Positions 1 to 8,192 are shown, numbered from the stretch's first letter. The stretch: 12,768 nucleotides of DNA from Holosporales bacterium (GCA_031273545.1 JAISRQ010000052.1:1-12768); one strand, 5' to 3'. Notes: generated by a model not told the origin, from the sequence alone. Translations and numbers: made by a program.

Positions 1-1
1 C

Positions 2-619
2 ATAAATGTAAATTTACCACCTAATCGTTTGATTGGTGGAGCATCAATGCCAAAGAGCAAAATGGCTCACACTCGTGTCAACGTTATTGGCGCTGTTCGT
101 GATACTGTAGTCGGTATAAATAACGTTATTGCAGCTGGAAATAATGTTGAATTTACAGTAGACGATAATAGAGGACAACGACGAATCACGATAGATTTAA
201 ATCAACCTACATTACAAAATATTGGACGTCCCCTACTTTTGTGCCAACCTGATCCACATCTTACGAAGCCAGATGCTTGGATGAGAGATAAAACAAATTG
301 GCGTCCTGTTGTAAGGGCTAGGTATCTGAATATTTATCTTCCGTCAAGGAGCAGGGAAGAAACAAATGCTGCGGAAATTGCTGCACGCAACGCGTCAGGG
401 ATTGCTGCGTTTAATGCCACTGGGCAGCCTGTTCCTGTAGCTCCTGCAAATCTTGTAGCTGCAGTATCCGCTAATGCCATTGCGCTGCAGCAACAAGCTT
501 CGAACGGTGTTAACAGAGTTACGGCTCCTCCAGCAGCACCAGTTATTGCACAACCTAAAGTTGATTATTATGGTAGAAGGGCTGCTGTTGTACCGGAAAC
601 AATATTCTTTTCTAAATAA
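2..619 (+). CDS. Unrecognised protein, C-terminal part (5' end outside window)
   Basis: The reading frame is open from the left edge (position 2) to the TAA at 617-619, giving at least 205 codons, so the gene probably starts outside the window. Internal starts are possible: TTG at 29 and ATG at 47. The ATG at 47 has a GGTGGA six bases upstream. The first half is a beta-rich stretch with the phrase VIAAGNNVEFTVDD followed by RRITIDLN. This resembles the repeating beta-strand segments of phage tail-fibre and other trimeric surface proteins, but that is only an impression. The second half (about 330-560) is alanine-, asparagine- and proline-rich low complexity, and the end is a short aromatic and basic tail ending in IFFSK. 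No signal peptide or membrane segment is visible in the part present. I do not recognise the family. Confidence 0.6.
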   Translation: MNVNLPPNRLIGGASMPKSKMAHTRVNVIGAVRDTVVGINNVIAAGNNVEFTVDDNRGQRRITIDLNQPTLQNIGRPLLLCQPDPHLTKPDAWMRDKTNWRPVVRARYLNIYLPSRSREETNAAEIAARNASGIAAFNATGQPVPVAPANLVAAVSANAIALQQQASNGVNRVTAPPAAPVIAQPKVDYYGRRAAVVPETIFFSK

Positions 620-738
620 AAGGTATTTAGACGAGTTGCAACATCTGTTTTTATTTCCGCGAGCCTTTTGACTTTTGACTAAGGACTTGTGTCAGAAATG
701 AGATTTTGCAACAAATCTATATTGCGGCATAATTGGCC

Positions 739-918
739 ATGACTAAAATCAATAGGGAAGGAAAAAAACTGTAGGAACGAGGTTCTATATACATTGAAGC
801 AAATGCTGAAAGATTGAATGGCGTAGCAATAAAACATTGGGGCATAAAAAAATCAGACTTATTTTTCTCATGTGTAACCCATGGTGAAGAATTGGACAAA
901 TCTTTACAAAAACGTTAA
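739..918 (+). pseudogene. Small broken gene with an in-frame amber stop, possibly ribbon-helix-helix-like
   Basis: An ATG at 739 opens a 60-codon frame that ends with TAA at 916-918. It is interrupted at codon 12 by a TAG (772-774). The 47 codons after the stop look like real protein: a beta-like SIYIEA, then ERLNGVAIKHWGIKKSDLFF, then a charged tail ending KSLQKR. The order (short strand, helix with RLxxxA, a glycine turn with IKKS, second helix) loosely resembles ribbon-helix-helix regulators and antitoxins. No good start codon or Shine-Dalgarno lies after the stop, so I read this as a pseudogene remnant. No partner toxin gene is adjacent. The rest of the 620-962 gap holds only the promoter at 903-932; nothing else is recognisable in 620-738. 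Confidence 0.35.
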
Positions 919-932
919 TTTGTACATATTAT
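903..932 (+). promoter_or_regulatory. Sigma-70-type promoter for cvpA-dnaE
   Basis: TTTACA (903-908) and TATTAT (927-932) are separated by 18 bases. Each hexamer matches the consensus at five of six positions. The predicted start of transcription is around 939, giving a leader of about 24 bases before the cvpA ATG at 963. The -35 box overlaps the end of the broken small gene. Confidence 0.5.
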
Positions 933-962
933 TACATTGTGTTGACGCATGTTGGATAAATA

Positions 963-1622
963 ATGAATACCGTTGATTTTGTCATACTAGGAGTCATGTT
1001 AATCTCCGTAATTATCGGATTTGCAAAAGGGTTTATCCGTGAATTGTCATCAATCCTGGCGTGGATATTGGCCGGGATTGCAACATTTTGGGATATTCCA
1101 ATGTTACGCACGTTTATGCGCGCGCACTTTGATACTGTGTTTATTGCAGATGTCGCTGCGGTTGCATTTGCGTGCATAATTGCGTTTACAATAGTTTCAT
1201 TCATAGGAACTATCTGTTCTGGGTTTGTCAGGGGAACATTTATTTCGCCGTTAGATAGGTTTTTTGGCGCAGCACTAAGTGGATGCAAATGCGTATTTCT
1301 CTTAAGTTGCATAGAAATTGGCACAGGCTTTTTCGTTCCAAGGAATGCATTACCAGACAAAATCGTTCAAAGCTCGCTTATTGGCATAATATATTACGTA
1401 AGCGATCAATTACAAAAAGCGCTTCCCCCAAAAATACAGTCATTATTCAAGGAGTTTTCAAATCAAAAAGGAGTAGTGGAGGAAAGCGTGCCGAATGAAA
1501 ATAACCCAGAAGTTGAGAATTTGGGAAAATTAGAGCCCAAAAAACCTGATGATTCCTCAAGTGGTGTGTACACAGATGATCAAATTGACCAATTAAACAG
1601 GGTTATTGGATCCACAATATAG
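963..1622 (+). CDS. cvpA: CvpA family membrane protein
   Basis: This is a 219-residue inner-membrane protein of the CvpA (colicin V production) family. The founding member is needed for colicin V production in E. coli; the molecular role in most bacteria is unclear, with links to envelope homeostasis. Four hydrophobic segments are visible at about residues 5-20, 29-45, 60-86 and 101-120. The family signature appears as the glycine-rich first helix followed by KGFIREL (22-28), and LDRFFGAALS (97-106) before the fourth helix. After residue 150 the protein is hydrophilic and acidic, a cytoplasmic tail of a kind seen in other alphaproteobacterial CvpA proteins. The ATG has only a weak GGA about six bases upstream. 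dnaE follows after 80 bases with no terminator between, so the two are probably co-transcribed. Confidence 0.88.
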   Translation: MNTVDFVILGVMLISVIIGFAKGFIRELSSILAWILAGIATFWDIPMLRTFMRAHFDTVFIADVAAVAFACIIAFTIVSFIGTICSGFVRGTFISPLDRFFGAALSGCKCVFLLSCIEIGTGFFVPRNALPDKIVQSSLIGIIYYVSDQLQKALPPKIQSLFKEFSNQKGVVEESVPNENNPEVENLGKLEPKKPDDSSSGVYTDDQIDQLNRVIGSTI

Positions 1623-1702
1623 CATAGCAGTCCCTCTCCATTCTTTGTCAGTTGTGCCAGATAAATAAATGCACTAGCGTCCTTACCGTACCTGACAAAA
1701 AT

Positions 1703-4700
1703 ATGCTAAACTCAACCGTTTTTGGTAGCAGAACAGTGTGCAGTCCCGTGAAATTTGTCCACCTACGAGTCCACAGTGCATACTCTATGTTAAGAGGTGC
1801 TATAAAAGTTCCTGACCTAGTGCAGCTTTGCGCAGAAAAAAACATGCCCACGGTTGCGGTCACTGACATAAACAACCTTTTTGGCGTAATGGATATGTCT
1901 CACGCCTTTGCGGATGCTGGCATACAATACATAATAGGGAGCCAAATCTCAGTTAAGGTAAAGACGTACCTAGGAAAGCCCATAATTGCGCCCATGGTAT
2001 TTTTATGCCAATCCGAACGTGGGTACAAAAACCTGATGGCACTGTCAACGTTGTCGTACCGAAGCCCAGAGTTACACATAGAGGGTCCATCCATAACTGT
2101 GAAACACCTAGAAGAGCACAGCGAGGACGTTTTGTGCTTGACAGGCGCGGACCAAGGGCCGCTGGGGAAGCTACTACTACTTCGCGAAGAAACACAAGTT
2201 AATCAACTATTTCAAGAGTTAACGTCAATATTTGGAGATAGATTATATGTTGAGTTAATGCGCCACAACCTCCCTGAACAAAAGACGCTTGAGCCGCAAT
2301 TTTTAGCATTAGCAAGAACGCATAAGCTCCCAATTGTTGCGACTAACGACGTCTTTTTTGCAACCAAAGATATGTTCGTTGCATACGACGCTTTGCTTTG
2401 CATTTCCGAAGGGCGGTTCCTTTACGACCAAGACCGGGAGCACGCGTCGGATCAAAAGTTTTTCAAATCATCGGATGAGATGGCAACTTTGTTTGCGGAT
2501 CTTCCCGAATCAATAGAGAACACAGTTGAGATCGCCAAGCGTTGTAGCTTTGTGCTGAAGGACCGCGCGCCCATTTTGCCGCCATTTGAGTCAAGTTCTG
2601 GGCTATCAGAAAAGGATGAGCTTCGCCAACAAGCAATTTCGGGCCTAGAAAAGCGCCTTATTGAGCAGGTGTATACTTCCCCTGCAGCAGGAGTAGAAGC
2701 GCCCTCCCCTAGCGACTCATCAATCTCCACTCCGCCTTCACTTCTCCCTCACGAAGCCAATCAAGATATAAACAGCGACGCAAATAAAGCCCTGCATAAA
2801 TTGTATTTTGACCGCTTAAACTCTGAGCTTTCTGTTATAGAAAGTATGGGCTTCCCTGGATACTTTCTTATCGTTTCGGACTTTATCAAGTTTGCTAAAA
2901 GCCAAAACATCCCTGTGGGCCCTGGGCGCGGGTCCGGAGCTGGGTCGCTTGTTGCCTGGGCACTAACAATTACGGACATTGACCCAATCCGCTTTGACCT
3001 GATCTTCGAACGATTCCTTAACCCAGAACGCATATCTATGCCGGACTTTGATGTAGATTTTTGCCAAGATCGTCGAAATGAAGTAATAGACTACGTTGTA
3101 AACAAATATGGGCAAGATAAAGTTGCGCAAATAATCACGTTTGGAAAGCTTCAGGCGCGGGCGGTGTTGCGCGATGTGGGGAGAGTATTGGCCATGCCAT
3201 ACCCGTATATTGATAGTGTGTGCAAGCTTATTCCCAATAATCAGGCGCACCAAGTAACGCTAAAAGAAGCAATAGCAGAAGACAAGACGTTACAAGGGTT
3301 AATAAAGTCCGACCCCACAGTAGAACAATTAGTAAACATAAGCCAAAAGTTGGAAGGGCTGTATCGTCATGCGTCGACACATGCTGCTGGGGTCGTGATT
3401 GGCAGTGCAGTAATTTCGGAGTTGGTTCCGCTTTACTACGACGGCGTATCTCCCATCGCGATTACCCAAATCAATATGAAGTATATTGAGAAGGCTGGAT
3501 TGTTAAAATTCGACTTTTTAGGATTAACAACGTTAACAATAATTCAAAATTGCTGTGATTTAGTAAGAAAAACGGGACGCGAGATAAACATAACAACAAT
3601 CTCGCTTGAGGATCCGAAGACGTTCGAGCTTTTGTGTGCAACTAACGTCCTTGGGGTATTCCAGCTTGAAAGTGGCGGAATGCGCGATGTTTTGAAGAAG
3701 ATGAAGCCAGACCGACTTGAAGACCTTATCGCGTTGGTCGCGCTATATCGTCCAGGCCCTATGGATGATATTCCAAAGTACTTAGCCCGAAAACATGGAG
3801 CCGAAGAGGTTACGTATCTTCACCCGAAGCTGCAACCCATACTGGAGAAAACGTACGGAGTTATGGTGTACCAAGAGCAGGTCATGCAAATCGCGCAGGT
3901 GCTTGGGGGGTACACATTAGGTGGCGCAGATATTTTGCGTAGAGCCATGGGAAAGAAAAATAAAGATGAGATGGATGCTCAAAGGCTCATATTCATTGAA
4001 GGAGCCGTCAAAAATGAGGTTGACCCAGTCGTGGCAGGCCAAATTTTTGACTTAATGGCGAAGTTTGCGTCCTATGGGTTCAACAAGTCACACTCTGCGC
4101 CATATGCGCTAGTTTCGTATCAGACCGCGTACCTAAAGGCGAATTACCCTGTCGAGTTTTATGCGGCGTCCGCAACGTATGCAAAGAACAACACGGATAA
4201 GCTGACGATGTTTTTTCAAGATATGAAAAAAAATGGATTTGCAATATTGGGCCCTGATGTAAATTTGTCTGAGGTTAATTTTGTGCCAGAAAACGGGGCA
4301 ATTCGGTACGCGTTGTCTGCTATTAAAAATGTTGGCGACCACCCTATGGAGTCGTTGATAGCAGAACGCGCGAAAAATGGTGCGTTTAAATCTGTGAAAG
4401 ATTTTGCGTCCCGGATTGACCCTATGCACATAAATAAGCGCCAAATGGAGAACCTTGTGGCGGCTGGGGCGTTGGACTCGTTACATCAAAATAGAAAGCA
4501 GTTGTTTGAATCAGTTAACGAGATCGTGAAATATGCAAACAGCTGTAAGCAAGAACGCACGAAAGCCACGCGCTCGCTTTTTGGAGACGCCCCGGGGGAT
4601 GCATGTCCTTTGCGATTGGCTCCGGAACAGCCGGATTGGAACGTGCTTGAAAGGACGCAAAAGGAGTTTGAGGCGATTGGTTTTTTTATGGGGGAGCACC

Positions 4701-5602
4701 CTCTTGACATTTATCAAGACATAATTGCGGATTTAAAGCTGCAAAGTAGCTCGCAGTTCCCGAGTTTTGCGTCTGGACGGTTTGTGCGCTTAGCGGCGGT
4801 AATATTGTCAGTTGAAGTGCGCCAGACGAGGACGGGGCAAAAGTTTGCATCATTGACGTTGTCTGACCATTTTGGGGTATTTGAAGTGCCGTTTTTCGCA
4901 GATAAATATGAAAATGCTCGCGATATAATGGAACCTGGGGGGGTCGTTTATGTTGAAGCGACGGTGCGGGCGAACGAAGATGGGTCAGTGCGCCTTATTG
5001 GGCAAAAGTTAGAGAAGCTGGAAGACAAAGATCAAAGCGATAAATTTACAATTGCGGTAACAGAAAAGGTTGACGTAAAAGAAATAAAAAAAATATTAAG
5101 TGGCATACGCAACGAGGAAAGCGAAGAAAAAGAAATCAAAACCGAGGAGCATGACAGCGGAAGTGGAAATGGGAAGCGTGATCGCGAAGGAAGAAACGAA
5201 AGTGGAAGCGGATACGGAAACGAAACTACGCGCCAGGGGAGTAACAGCAATAGAGGCGACCCTCAATATAATGGCGCAAGCGAAACTTTAAGCAGCAATG
5301 CAAGCGAGACACAGGAACACGAAAGCATCAGCGAGGCACAGGATTACGGCCCGGATAGCGGCAGAGCAGACGACTACTACAACGGGTACGAATACGATAG
5401 CTACAGCGAGGACGTGAATGGCCGCACTACTACTGGAGGTAACCGTGCCCCTGGTTTAAGAAATAAAAAGATTTGCTTAACGCTACGAATAAACAACGTA
5501 AGTATCTTCATTACGCTTCCTGGTGAATATAAAATATCAGAGGAAAATAAAGCAAAATTGCTTAGCGTAACCAGAGATGCAGATAAGAAAAGCAAAAAAT
5601 AA
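1703..5602 (+). CDS. dnaE: DNA polymerase III alpha subunit, with two low-complexity insertions
   Basis: This is the catalytic subunit of the replicative polymerase. Counting from ATG 1703 it has 1299 residues, against roughly 1150-1180 usual for the family. Order: PHP domain from HLRVHS (20-25); GPGRGSGAGS (406-415); catalytic aspartates in MPDFDVDF (D450, D452) and KFDFLGL (D604); complete palm and fingers; helix-hairpin-helix region near 870-930; OB fold near 1027-1107; C-terminal tau-binding domain. The PHP loop reads TDINNLFG (54-61), without the histidine found in metal-active PHP domains, so proofreading probably depends on a separate epsilon subunit. Residues 323-362 are a serine/proline-rich insertion. 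Residues 1136-1255 are a disordered Glu/Ser/Gly/Tyr-rich insertion inside the tau-binding domain, which resumes at KICLTL. The frame extends up to TTG 1652, but none of the candidate starts has a clear Shine-Dalgarno. ATG 1703 is the only ATG before the PHP motif and is preferred. Confidence 0.97.
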   Translation: MLNSTVFGSRTVCSPVKFVHLRVHSAYSMLRGAIKVPDLVQLCAEKNMPTVAVTDINNLFGVMDMSHAFADAGIQYIIGSQISVKVKTYLGKPIIAPMVFLCQSERGYKNLMALSTLSYRSPELHIEGPSITVKHLEEHSEDVLCLTGADQGPLGKLLLLREETQVNQLFQELTSIFGDRLYVELMRHNLPEQKTLEPQFLALARTHKLPIVATNDVFFATKDMFVAYDALLCISEGRFLYDQDREHASDQKFFKSSDEMATLFADLPESIENTVEIAKRCSFVLKDRAPILPPFESSSGLSEKDELRQQAISGLEKRLIEQVYTSPAAGVEAPSPSDSSISTPPSLLPHEANQDINSDANKALHKLYFDRLNSELSVIESMGFPGYFLIVSDFIKFAKSQNIPVGPGRGSGAGSLVAWALTITDIDPIRFDLIFERFLNPERISMPDFDVDFCQDRRNEVIDYVVNKYGQDKVAQIITFGKLQARAVLRDVGRVLAMPYPYIDSVCKLIPNNQAHQVTLKEAIAEDKTLQGLIKSDPTVEQLVNISQKLEGLYRHASTHAAGVVIGSAVISELVPLYYDGVSPIAITQINMKYIEKAGLLKFDFLGLTTLTIIQNCCDLVRKTGREINITTISLEDPKTFELLCATNVLGVFQLESGGMRDVLKKMKPDRLEDLIALVALYRPGPMDDIPKYLARKHGAEEVTYLHPKLQPILEKTYGVMVYQEQVMQIAQVLGGYTLGGADILRRAMGKKNKDEMDAQRLIFIEGAVKNEVDPVVAGQIFDLMAKFASYGFNKSHSAPYALVSYQTAYLKANYPVEFYAASATYAKNNTDKLTMFFQDMKKNGFAILGPDVNLSEVNFVPENGAIRYALSAIKNVGDHPMESLIAERAKNGAFKSVKDFASRIDPMHINKRQMENLVAAGALDSLHQNRKQLFESVNEIVKYANSCKQERTKATRSLFGDAPGDACPLRLAPEQPDWNVLERTQKEFEAIGFFMGEHPLDIYQDIIADLKLQSSSQFPSFASGRFVRLAAVILSVEVRQTRTGQKFASLTLSDHFGVFEVPFFADKYENARDIMEPGGVVYVEATVRANEDGSVRLIGQKLEKLEDKDQSDKFTIAVTEKVDVKEIKKILSGIRNEESEEKEIKTEEHDSGSGNGKRDREGRNESGSGYGNETTRQGSNSNRGDPQYNGASETLSSNASETQEHESISEAQDYGPDSGRADDYYNGYEYDSYSEDVNGRTTTGGNRAPGLRNKKICLTLRINNVSIFITLPGEYKISEENKAKLLSVTRDADKKSKK

Positions 5603-5685
5603 ATTGCGGGGATATCCTTATCCTCAAGTGGTCACGAACATTTGCCCTAGTCAAAAGCTTGCTATTATTCAAATTACGGTCCACA

Positions 5686-5702
5686 CCTTGGGAGCGCCAA
5701 GG
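5686..5702. terminator. Short hairpin between convergent dnaE and the leucine-rich-repeat gene
   Basis: CCTTGG and CCAAGG form a perfect 6-bp stem around the loop GAGCG. It sits in the 156-base gap between two convergent genes. Neither strand has a run of T after the stem, so it is not a standard intrinsic terminator. A run of seven C lies just beyond it (5706-5712). Confidence 0.25.
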
Positions 5703-5758
5703 CAGCCCCCCCAGAGCAATAAACTGTGAAGACACTATCAGCCTCCCTCGCTAACCTT

Positions 5759-7834
5759 CTATTCCTTCAGTTTTACCCATCTCTTCAGTCGATTGACAAA
5801 TTGCCAAGTTCCAAGATTGTGAGAAAGTTTTACTTTGCAACCATCGACTACATACCGACAAAGGTAAGCATATCTCTCCGAGTAGTTGAAGAAGTCTGCT
5901 GCCTTGTTGATATCCATTACGTTAGCCAAATGACTAACCTCATCCGTTAACTTCGGACCACAAAGTAGCTTAAGTAACCTAGAATGAATCGAATCTATTT
6001 TGGCAATCTCATGCGCCGCGTTTGAATCTACCCCCGACGCGTTAATCGCGTTCTGCAATTTTAGCTTTTGCCGTCCTGGATCATAGTGTGATCCCTGCAT
6101 GCTCTTCTCACGAATCAAATAATTTGTTGATTTGGGTATGAACAAATTTTCAAAAAATAACGCGTAGTCGTTGTATGTGTTACCAGCAGGCACAAGGTAA
6201 TTGCAGGCGGACAAGTCAATTTCTTCTAGCGCTGTATTTCCAAACGCACCATACCCGATGCTACGAACGCTACCAGGAACAGCAAGACAACGTCCGAACA
6301 GGATACTATCACAAAAAGCTTCCTTTCCAATGTACTCGAGATTTTCAGGAAGTCTGTCTACTTCGAAATCTAAACCACCACGAAATGCCCATTCCTCAGG
6401 GAACTCAATACCGTTATGATGCCTCGCTCTACACATCCCAAATGCATCATTTTCGATACGCCTAATGCGCTCAGGAATTCTTAGTTGCAAGCGACAATTA
6501 TAAAAGGCCCTCGGAGTGATAGATGTAATGTTTTCAGGAAGATCATTTAGCCGCAAAAAACAACCATCAAACGCTCTACGACCAATATGGGTTAGTTGCG
6601 CCGGAAGTGCAGTCAGATTCAAACGACAGCCAGAAAAAGCCAAAATTCCAATTGTTGTAATGCTATCAGGAAGCACATTTACCCGCAAACCACTATTCCT
6701 AAACGCGAGATCACCAACCGCAGTCACAGTACTAGGAATCGCATCTAACGTCATTTCACATAAAGCAAATGCCCCCATACCAATTGTAGAGAATCCAACA
6801 GGAAGCGTATTCAGTCGCAGATGACAGCCACGAAACGCGTGGCTCCCAACAAAGGTTAAGTTAGCAGGAAGTGAATTCAAGTGCAAATTTGTCTCAGCGA
6901 ACGCACTTTCACCAATCCTAGTTACACTATCAGGAAGCACATCAAACCGCACGTTACTACTGTAAAACGCTCTATTTCCAATAGCGGTTAGGCTATCAGG
7001 AAGCGTTTGCATTTGCAACAAAGGGCAAAGCGCAAATGCATAGTCATTAACAACTTTTATTCTATCAGGAAGCCACCCTAATGACAAAGATAAACAAGAT
7101 TCAAATGCCCCATTTCCAATGGTAAGTAAGTCATCTGGAAGTGCCGCCAACTGCAAACGATGACAACCACAAAAGGCAGAGTCACAAATATGTATTACAC
7201 TATCTGGAAGGACGACGTTCAGTTCTACGCAGCACGCAAATGCACGCTCCCCGATTACTTCGATATTGTTAGGGAGTTCCACAGTCTTAAGCTTTGTGAA
7301 GTGAGAGAAACAATATGACGGGATTTCTACCCCGTCCCCGCATTCTAGTATAACATGCTCTAGCGTATTGTTGTAGTACTCTTTCGACGAACGAAGACGC
7401 CGACTAGCCAAGTGTCCCAGTGATACAGTATTGCAAACGTACATACGCGTGACAAATTCATCATCTACGAAGCGAAGAAAATCTTCTTCTGTTTTCACGA
7501 TAGCGTACCCGTTTTCAGCCGCATCTAGCCTTCGCTGCGCATAATCAAACGACAGCCGAGACGAAACGTCAGGCACAGACCCATGACAACAACACACCGA
7601 ACTTACACAAAAACCTAGAGAAAATAACAACGCCCCTAGCCCTACCTCTGCGCGCACGGACTTTGCGCGCGACGTTGCAAAACTACGCCCAATCCTCAAA
7701 AGATTGCGAACCGTTAGGACGATAAAATGCTTGCTGCCCTTCAATTTTTTACCTGCAGCCCTTGAGGGTCCAAGCGTATATGCCAACGGACAACTCGCTT
7801 GTCTAAGGTTTTCCAATTTTAACGATCTGCTCAC
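5759..7834 (-). CDS. Secreted BspA-type leucine-rich-repeat protein
   Basis: This is a 691-residue protein of the BspA / Treponema-type leucine-rich-repeat class (LRR_5), a class often found in surface adhesins and host-interacting proteins. About 15 repeats of 22-23 residues fill residues 168-535, with the pattern LPxxLxxIGxxAFxxC. A hydrophobic segment at 64-82 looks like a signal peptide core and ends in Cys-Cys-Cys. Residues 95-170 form a separate domain shared with the broken paralogue at 11361-12348: YAQxRxDA, then GY, a DFL/EFL motif, then CNxVxL. After the repeats comes an IDLSAC cap and a helical, basic C-terminal domain (about 575-691). The start is GTG 7834, directly preceded in frame by a stop and 34 bases from a strong promoter. 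This puts about 60 mostly basic residues before the hydrophobic segment, which is long for a signal peptide. TTG 7699 or GTG 7657 would shorten it. The exact target is unknown. Confidence 0.88.
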   Translation of the reverse strand: MSRSLKLENLRQASCPLAYTLGPSRAAGKKLKGSKHFIVLTVRNLLRIGRSFATSRAKSVRAEVGLGALLFSLGFCVSSVCCCHGSVPDVSSRLSFDYAQRRLDAAENGYAIVKTEEDFLRFVDDEFVTRMYVCNTVSLGHLASRRLRSSKEYYNNTLEHVILECGDGVEIPSYCFSHFTKLKTVELPNNIEVIGERAFACCVELNVVLPDSVIHICDSAFCGCHRLQLAALPDDLLTIGNGAFESCLSLSLGWLPDRIKVVNDYAFALCPLLQMQTLPDSLTAIGNRAFYSSNVRFDVLPDSVTRIGESAFAETNLHLNSLPANLTFVGSHAFRGCHLRLNTLPVGFSTIGMGAFALCEMTLDAIPSTVTAVGDLAFRNSGLRVNVLPDSITTIGILAFSGCRLNLTALPAQLTHIGRRAFDGCFLRLNDLPENITSITPRAFYNCRLQLRIPERIRRIENDAFGMCRARHHNGIEFPEEWAFRGGLDFEVDRLPENLEYIGKEAFCDSILFGRCLAVPGSVRSIGYGAFGNTALEEIDLSACNYLVPAGNTYNDYALFFENLFIPKSTNYLIREKSMQGSHYDPGRQKLKLQNAINASGVDSNAAHEIAKIDSIHSRLLKLLCGPKLTDEVSHLANVMDINKAADFFNYSERYAYLCRYVVDGCKVKLSHNLGTWQFVNRLKRWVKLKE
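6230..7333 (-). repeat. Tandem leucine-rich repeats, about 15 units of 66-69 bases
   Basis: At protein level the period is 22-23 residues (66-69 bases), anchored by LP..(L/V/I)..IG..AF..(C/S). Units in the first third are mostly 23 residues and those in the middle mostly 22. One unit near residues 470-485 is irregular and carries a longer insertion. At DNA level the units have diverged, so this is an old array, not a recent expansion. Confidence 0.8.
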
Positions 7835-7867
7835 TGCTTATCACCGCTTACCACCAACCATGTGTTT

Positions 7868-7897
7868 ATGATACCTTTAATACAAGCACTATGTCAA
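7868..7897 (-). promoter_or_regulatory. Strong sigma-70-type promoter for the leucine-rich-repeat gene
   Basis: On the - strand, TTGACA (7897-7892, a perfect -35) and TATCAT (7873-7868) are 18 bases apart. The transcript would start near 7861, about 27 bases before the GTG at 7834. This supports the longest form of the protein. The short leader also contains a seven-codon ATG frame that ends just before the GTG. Confidence 0.65.
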
Positions 7898-8049
7898 CTC
7901 GATATTCTAGACAAACAACCGCATAAGGTTAAATTCTAGAAATAAAAAAGTAGCTATGTGTTTTCAAAAAGAACGAAATGTCATTTGCGCGAACTTTTTG
8001 CGATTGGGTATAGTATACTTTTCCTAGGTAGCGTGTTTTCACCAAAATT

Positions 8050-8055
8050 AGGAGG
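8050..8055 (+). promoter_or_regulatory. Perfect AGGAGG in front of GTG 8060
   Basis: AGGAGG lies four bases upstream of a GTG at 8060 that is in frame with mltG. It makes an extended form of MltG (379 residues) possible. The spacing is short. A TATACT sequence at 8014-8019, without a clear -35 box, could be the -10 of the promoter. Confidence 0.45.
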
Positions 8056-8110
8056 ATAAGTGCAAAAGATAGGTCATCTTCTTTTTGTTGCTTTTACTGC
8101 TATACCCACT

Positions 8111-8182
8111 CCCCAAAAGATTACGAACTTTTTGGGCCAAACGCTTGCGATCGTTTACGTTCTGATCTGCAATCTTTTGGGG
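8111..8182 (+). promoter_or_regulatory. Long stem-loop just upstream of the preferred mltG start
   Basis: The 12-base arms at 8111-8122 (CCCCAAAAGATT) and 8171-8182 (AATCTTTTGGGG) are perfectly complementary. Inside, GAAC/GTTC (8125-8128 with 8159-8162) and AAACG/CGTTT (8139-8143 with 8152-8156) can pair in a nested way. The right arm ends four bases before GGAGGG. If translation starts at ATG 8198 this is a structured 5' leader. If it starts at GTG 8060 it lies inside the coding region. No known riboswitch class is recognised. Confidence 0.5.
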
Positions 8183-8186
8183 CCTC

Positions 8187-8192
8187 GGAGGG
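8187..8192 (+). promoter_or_regulatory. Ribosome binding site GGAGGG for mltG ATG 8198
   Basis: GGAGGG at 8187-8192 has near-ideal spacing to the ATG at 8198. It gives a protein of 333 residues, close to the usual family length, and is the reason for preferring this start over GTG 8060. Confidence 0.55.

Noticed and set aside
932..1360. 142-residue open frame on the - strand
   Set aside because: It lies antisense to cvpA, whose membrane segments and family motifs are clear; it has no ribosome binding site or recognisable features.
2963..3253. 96-residue - strand open frame inside dnaE
   Set aside because: It is antisense to the catalytic palm of DnaE, which fixes the true coding strand and frame.
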